A stretch of DNA of 64,000 nucleotides from Biscogniauxia marginata (lineage: Eukaryota; Ascomycota; Sordariomycetes; Xylariales; Xylariaceae). The notes below the pieces were generated by a model, which did no database searches, was not told the origin of the DNA, and saw only the letters and a list, made by a program, of their open reading frames with translations. The translations under genes and the position numbers were made by a program. Positions 60,672 through 64,000 of the stretch are shown here, piece after piece; within the stretch, counting starts at the first letter, position 1; each line of letters opens with the position of its first letter. Location: the NCBI GenBank assembly GCA_022695795.1, contig MU404067.1:1-64000 (forward strand), in the 5' to 3' direction.

Positions 60672-60941
60672 ATGCCATTTAGACTTATTAATGTACCCGC
60701 TATATTTCAACATATAATTATAATAATCTTTCGCAGGTTTCTAGATAAATTTATATTCGTTTACTTAAACAATATACTAATTTACTCAAAAAACGAAAAA
60801 AAGCATAAAAAACATGTAAAGCAAGTGTTAAAAGCCCTAAAAAAAGTGAATCTACTCGTTCATCCGATTAAAAGTGAATGGCATATCAAAAAACTAGACT
60901 ATTTAAGGTTTATAATAAATCCAAAAGAAATTCACATTTAA
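60672..60941 (+). pseudogene. Reverse transcriptase relic of R1 with altered active site
   Basis: The longest open stretch of the element. It starts MPFRLINVPAIFQH (canonical form MPFGLxNAPATFQ), goes on to the active-site box at 60762-60773 reading Tyr-Leu-Asn-Asn, then ILIYSK. Both catalytic Asp codons have become Asn codons, the change made by G-to-A mutation. Followed by the conserved HPxKSEWHxKKxDYLxFI segment. Confidence 0.85.
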
Positions 60942-61789
60942 AAAGGAAAAATAGTAATAATTAAAGATTAACTAGAACTTAAAAGTGTCATAAATATACG
61001 CGTATTTTTTGGTTTTATTAATTATATTAAATAACTCATCAAAAATTTCAGGCGTATCGCTAAACCATTAACGGAACTAACTACCTTAGTAAAAACAAAA
61101 AAGGCTTTTTATTTCACTAAAAAAGCTAAACAAGCTTTTCAATAACTAAAAGAAGTTATAACTAGTAAGGTTATATATAAACTTTTAAACGAAAAAAAAA
61201 AGAAATAATTAAAGATAAACGCTTTAAATTTCGCTATTAAAATAATTTTAAAGCAATTAAAAAACAATAAAAAATAATACTTAATCGCGTACTTATTCAA
61301 AGCACTACATAATACTAAACTAAACTATTAAATCTATAACAAGGAACTATTAGTAGTTATTAAAGCACTAAAAAAATAAAAACCATGGCTTAGCGGGACT
61401 AAGGAACCTATTAATATCTATTTAAACCACAAGAACCTTACATGATTCATAATAACACAAACGCTTAACTAGAGACATAAGCGTTAAATAATTTTCCTGT
61501 CTAAATTCAATTTTAAAATCTAACACATTAAAAAAAAGAAAAATATCTAAGCAAATCTTCTTAGCAAAAAAGGAAATTATAAATCAAAAATCAATAAAAG
61601 AAACATCTAGATGTTCAAACAACAAAATAACGAATTAATTATATTAACTTACATGCAAATCAACATAAAAAACTAAAAATAACAATTTAAGGAAAATTAT
61701 AATTAAAAAGAAAAACAATTATAGTCTTAATAAGGATCCAGCGACAAACTTCTCTCATATAAAGAAAAGGTATATATATTAAAACAAAT

Positions 61790-62400
61790 ATAAAACAAAT
61801 TCGTTAAAGAATTTCATAAACATTCTCTACATAGCCACTAAAGGATTTTCAAAACAATAAAACGACTTCAAAAAAAATTCGACTTTCTAGAAATACGACA
61901 AATAATCAAAAGAATTATAAAGAATTATAACATTTATAATAAAGCTAAAACATCACGACATAAACCATACGAACTACTACAACTAACCCAGATACTTAAT
62001 AAAACATAAAATATAATTATATAGGACTTCGTAATGAAACTCCTAAAATCAAAAGATCTTATTATAGAAGTACATTATAATAACATATAAGTAATTGTTA
62101 ATAAACTCACGAAATACGCCTACTTCTTACCATTTAATAAATCAAGCATAGTAAAATAATTAGTTTTCAGCTTCCTAAGAAAATACGTTAATAAATATAA
62201 ACTACTAAAACGCGTTATTTTAAATAAAAACAAGTTATTTACGTTAAAATTTTAAACTAGCTTAATAAAACGAATAAAAATTAAACAAAAGTTATTTATA
62301 ATATATCACCCTTAAATAAATAAACAAATAAAAAAACTAAACTAAACAATAAAACAATATTTATAAAGTTATATTAATTAAGAATTAAATAATTAAATAA
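61790..62400 (+). pseudogene. Integrase relic of R1
   Basis: Reads EFHKHSLH at the zinc-binding start, then FKTIKRLQKKFDF, IKRIIKNYNI and KAKTSRHKPYELLQL, the standard H2C2 head of gypsy integrases. One zinc-binding Cys position reads Tyr, as a RIP change would give. The catalytic core follows with stops. Confidence 0.75.
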
Positions 62401-62944
62401 AATTATTATTAATAGCTTAAATAGCATATAACACTTCGATTAACAAGGATATAAAGATATCACCACACGAGGCAATATACAGGCAAAAAGCGGAAGTTTA
62501 AAAGCAACCGATTAAACTTATAAAAGCACCAGGAGTCGAAACAAAGGCCCCGAAAATAAAAATACTATCCAAAAAGATCTAAGTAGTATAATAACGGCTA
62601 TAAAAAGAATTATAATTCATTTAAAACAAAATAACAAAGTACTATAATGAAAAAAAAATTAAGGGACCAATTCTTAAAAAAGAAAACATAATTTACTTAC
62701 TTTGTTAACGACAAAGCGTAACATTAAAAACACCTTAAATTAAAACAAAGCGACTTAGCGAAAAACTCGAATTCAAGAAATTAAAACCATATAAAATTAA
62801 AAAGGTTATTTTAAAAGTTAATTACAAATTAGCACTATTAAAAAGATCTAAAATACACCTTATATTTCATATTTCACTCTTAAAACCAGCACTAAATAAC
62901 GTTATACCAGAAAACCAATTAAAATTTAAAAAAAACCCTAATAA

Positions 62945-63130
62945 ATACGAAATAAAAAAGATATTAAATTTAAAACGGGTCGGAAATTAACTATAGTATT
63001 TTATTAAGTAAAAGGGCTACCCACTAAAAAAAAATACGTGAGAACCTCTTAAACACCTAAAGAACCTAATAAAAAAGCTTGTAAACTTTTATTAATAAAA
63101 CCCGAATCGATTAAAAAAGCCTAAAAGTTA
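62945..63130 (+). pseudogene. Chromodomain relic at the C-terminus of R1 pol
   Basis: Reads YEIKKILNLKRVGN, a stop in place of Gln, YFIK, a stop in place of Trp, KGYPLKKNT, then EPLKHLKN. This is the chromodomain pattern (YEVEKIL...LVKWKGY...TWEP), with the Trp codons lost to stops. The same region occurs in L2 at about 4650-4800. Confidence 0.8.
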
Positions 63131-63229
63131 AAATCCTGGCTTAAAAAAAACAAGTTAAAAAAGGGGGCGACCTCGAAAACAAAAATAATTAACTTAAACT
63201 TAAATTAACATATCGAGTTTTCTATTTAT

Positions 63230-63475
63230 TATTATTTCGTAATAAAACGCTTTTACTTTACCTTCACGCGTTTTTATTTCTTTAACTCTTTAATAAACGA
63301 TAAACCCCGTTTTAGCATTTTAAAACCCCGCTTTCTTAAGAACTCCTTTTATTTATATATATGGATTATCCGCCCCGCTAACGCCTAAAATTCCTCCTCG
63401 GTATGACGACGCTTCGTAGCGAGCTTCTCCTACTCGCGAATAATATTAAATAGGTTAAACATCGCAATACCGCTA
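63230..63475 (-). pseudogene. Antisense coiled-coil-like ORF relic in the 3' part of R1
   Basis: The minus strand between the chromodomain and the 3' LTR reads NLFNIIREQEKLATKRRH, then EEEFQALAGRIIHIYKQKEF, then KMLKRGLSFIKELKK. It is collinear with the relic at 4912-5190 of element L2. Function unknown; it may be an extra antisense gene of this retrotransposon family. Confidence 0.55.
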
Positions 63476-63751
63476 TTATTATAATGGCTTCGAACTTTAG
63501 CGATATAAATAAAGCAAGTTTTAAACTTTAAAACTATAAAATAAAGAAAGTTAATTTAAAAATAGTAAAAACAAAAGAACACCTCATAACCGGTAAAACG
63601 AATAAACGAAGTAATAATATCGCGAGATTTACGCTAATTTTTACGAAACTTCGTAATAAACTTAAAAACTCTCGATATATTAAAAGTAATAAATAAAATA
63701 AACTTATTAAAAAGAATCTTTAAAACAAAGATTTTAAAAGGAGAAAAATAA

Positions 63752-64000
63752 TATTACAAATTAACTATGTTAAAGGGATTTTTTATAAAGGTATTAAAAC
63801 ACGAACCACAAATATCAATATAAAACGGTCCTTTTCGAGATATAATGAGACGTCACGTAATGTAATTTAAATTACTCTTAAATCACATTAAATGAGATTT
63901 AAGTTAATCTTAAATCCAAATAAACTCTACTTATATAACAATTAAGGTAAAAAGGAAATATGTATTAAGGAGAATAGATATAAAAAAAAGGGGATTTCTT
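63752..64000 (+). repeat. 3' LTR of gypsy element R1 (partial)
   Basis: It starts TATTACAAATTAACTATG right after a purine tract and runs parallel to 56706-56935 up to GGGGATTTCTT at the window end. About 25-30 extra bases near 63885-63910 repeat a TTAAATC-type unit. The remaining half is beyond the window. Confidence 0.85.

Larger units (their letters stand above)
56706..64000 (+). mobile_element. Near-complete Ty3/gypsy chromodomain retrotransposon R1 (RIP-degraded, runs off the right edge)
   Basis: Layout: 5' LTR 56706-57134; decayed gag (about 57570-58150); then reverse transcriptase (about 60250-60950), RNase H (about 61000-61500), integrase (about 61790-62400) and a chromodomain (about 62945-63130). 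A purine tract (63736-63748) follows, then the 3' LTR from 63752, cut by the window end. All parts are in the plus direction. Every domain is broken by stops, and the bias to A/T is consistent with RIP. The chromodomain after the integrase places it among the chromoviruses, whose integrases favour heterochromatin. Confidence 0.88.

Noticed and set aside
1..64000. CRISPR arrays, prophage or bacterial operons
   Set aside because: Spliceosomal introns, fungal protein families and RIP-like DNA show this is a fungal nuclear sequence; no regularly spaced direct repeats were seen.

Overview
This window reads as nuclear DNA of a filamentous ascomycete, most likely a Sordariomycete (class by inference). 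Genes are split by short introns of about 50-180 nt with GT..AG ends and CTAAC-type branch sites. Protein families are fungal, intergenic DNA carries GTACCTACC-type simple repeats, and both ends are very AT-rich and full of stop codons, as expected of repeat-induced point mutation (RIP).

Layout. (1) 1-6560: AT-rich block of Ty3/gypsy chromodomain retrotransposons. A minus-oriented copy (gag at 1-791, LTR at 792-1153) is inserted into a plus-oriented copy (1154-5918). A solo LTR (6139-6559) with a perfect 5-bp target duplication marks the inner edge. (2) 6560-53500: gene-bearing block of normal composition. In order: amino-acid permease (-), secreted/type I membrane protein (+), F-box protein (+), cytochrome P450 (+), P450 pseudogene (+), CBS/PB1 membrane protein (+), mitochondrial ribosomal protein uS2m (+), acidic His-rich protein with a duplicated WWPAP motif (+), kinase-like protein lacking the catalytic Asp (+), second intact P450 (+), Spt10-like GNAT/HHCC protein (+), CCT7 chaperonin subunit (-), and an MFS monocarboxylate-transporter-like permease (-). 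(3) 53500-64000: AT-rich block with a solo LTR (55078-55500) and an almost complete RIP-degraded gypsy element (56706 to beyond 64000).

For every multi-exon gene called, exon junctions were worked out by hand and reading phase was checked across each intron. CCT7, uS2m, the CBS/PB1 protein and Spt10 are housekeeping genes. The part left of about 25 kb and the stretch 33.4-42.3 kb look more accessory: P450s, an F-box protein, a surface protein, a pseudokinase, a decayed P450 and short solo LTRs. I see no polyketide synthase, NRPS or terpene synthase, so the P450s do not form a recognisable biosynthetic cluster here.

The most interesting points are: the nested gypsy insertion; RIP-type loss of reverse transcriptase active-site Asp codons; an antisense ORF relic in the 3' part of both gypsy copies; a short (132-143 bp) LTR-like family with target duplications, two copies of which bracket the pseudokinase gene in opposite orientation; and the unnamed WWPAP-repeat protein. 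I did not find a clearly new multi-gene system.
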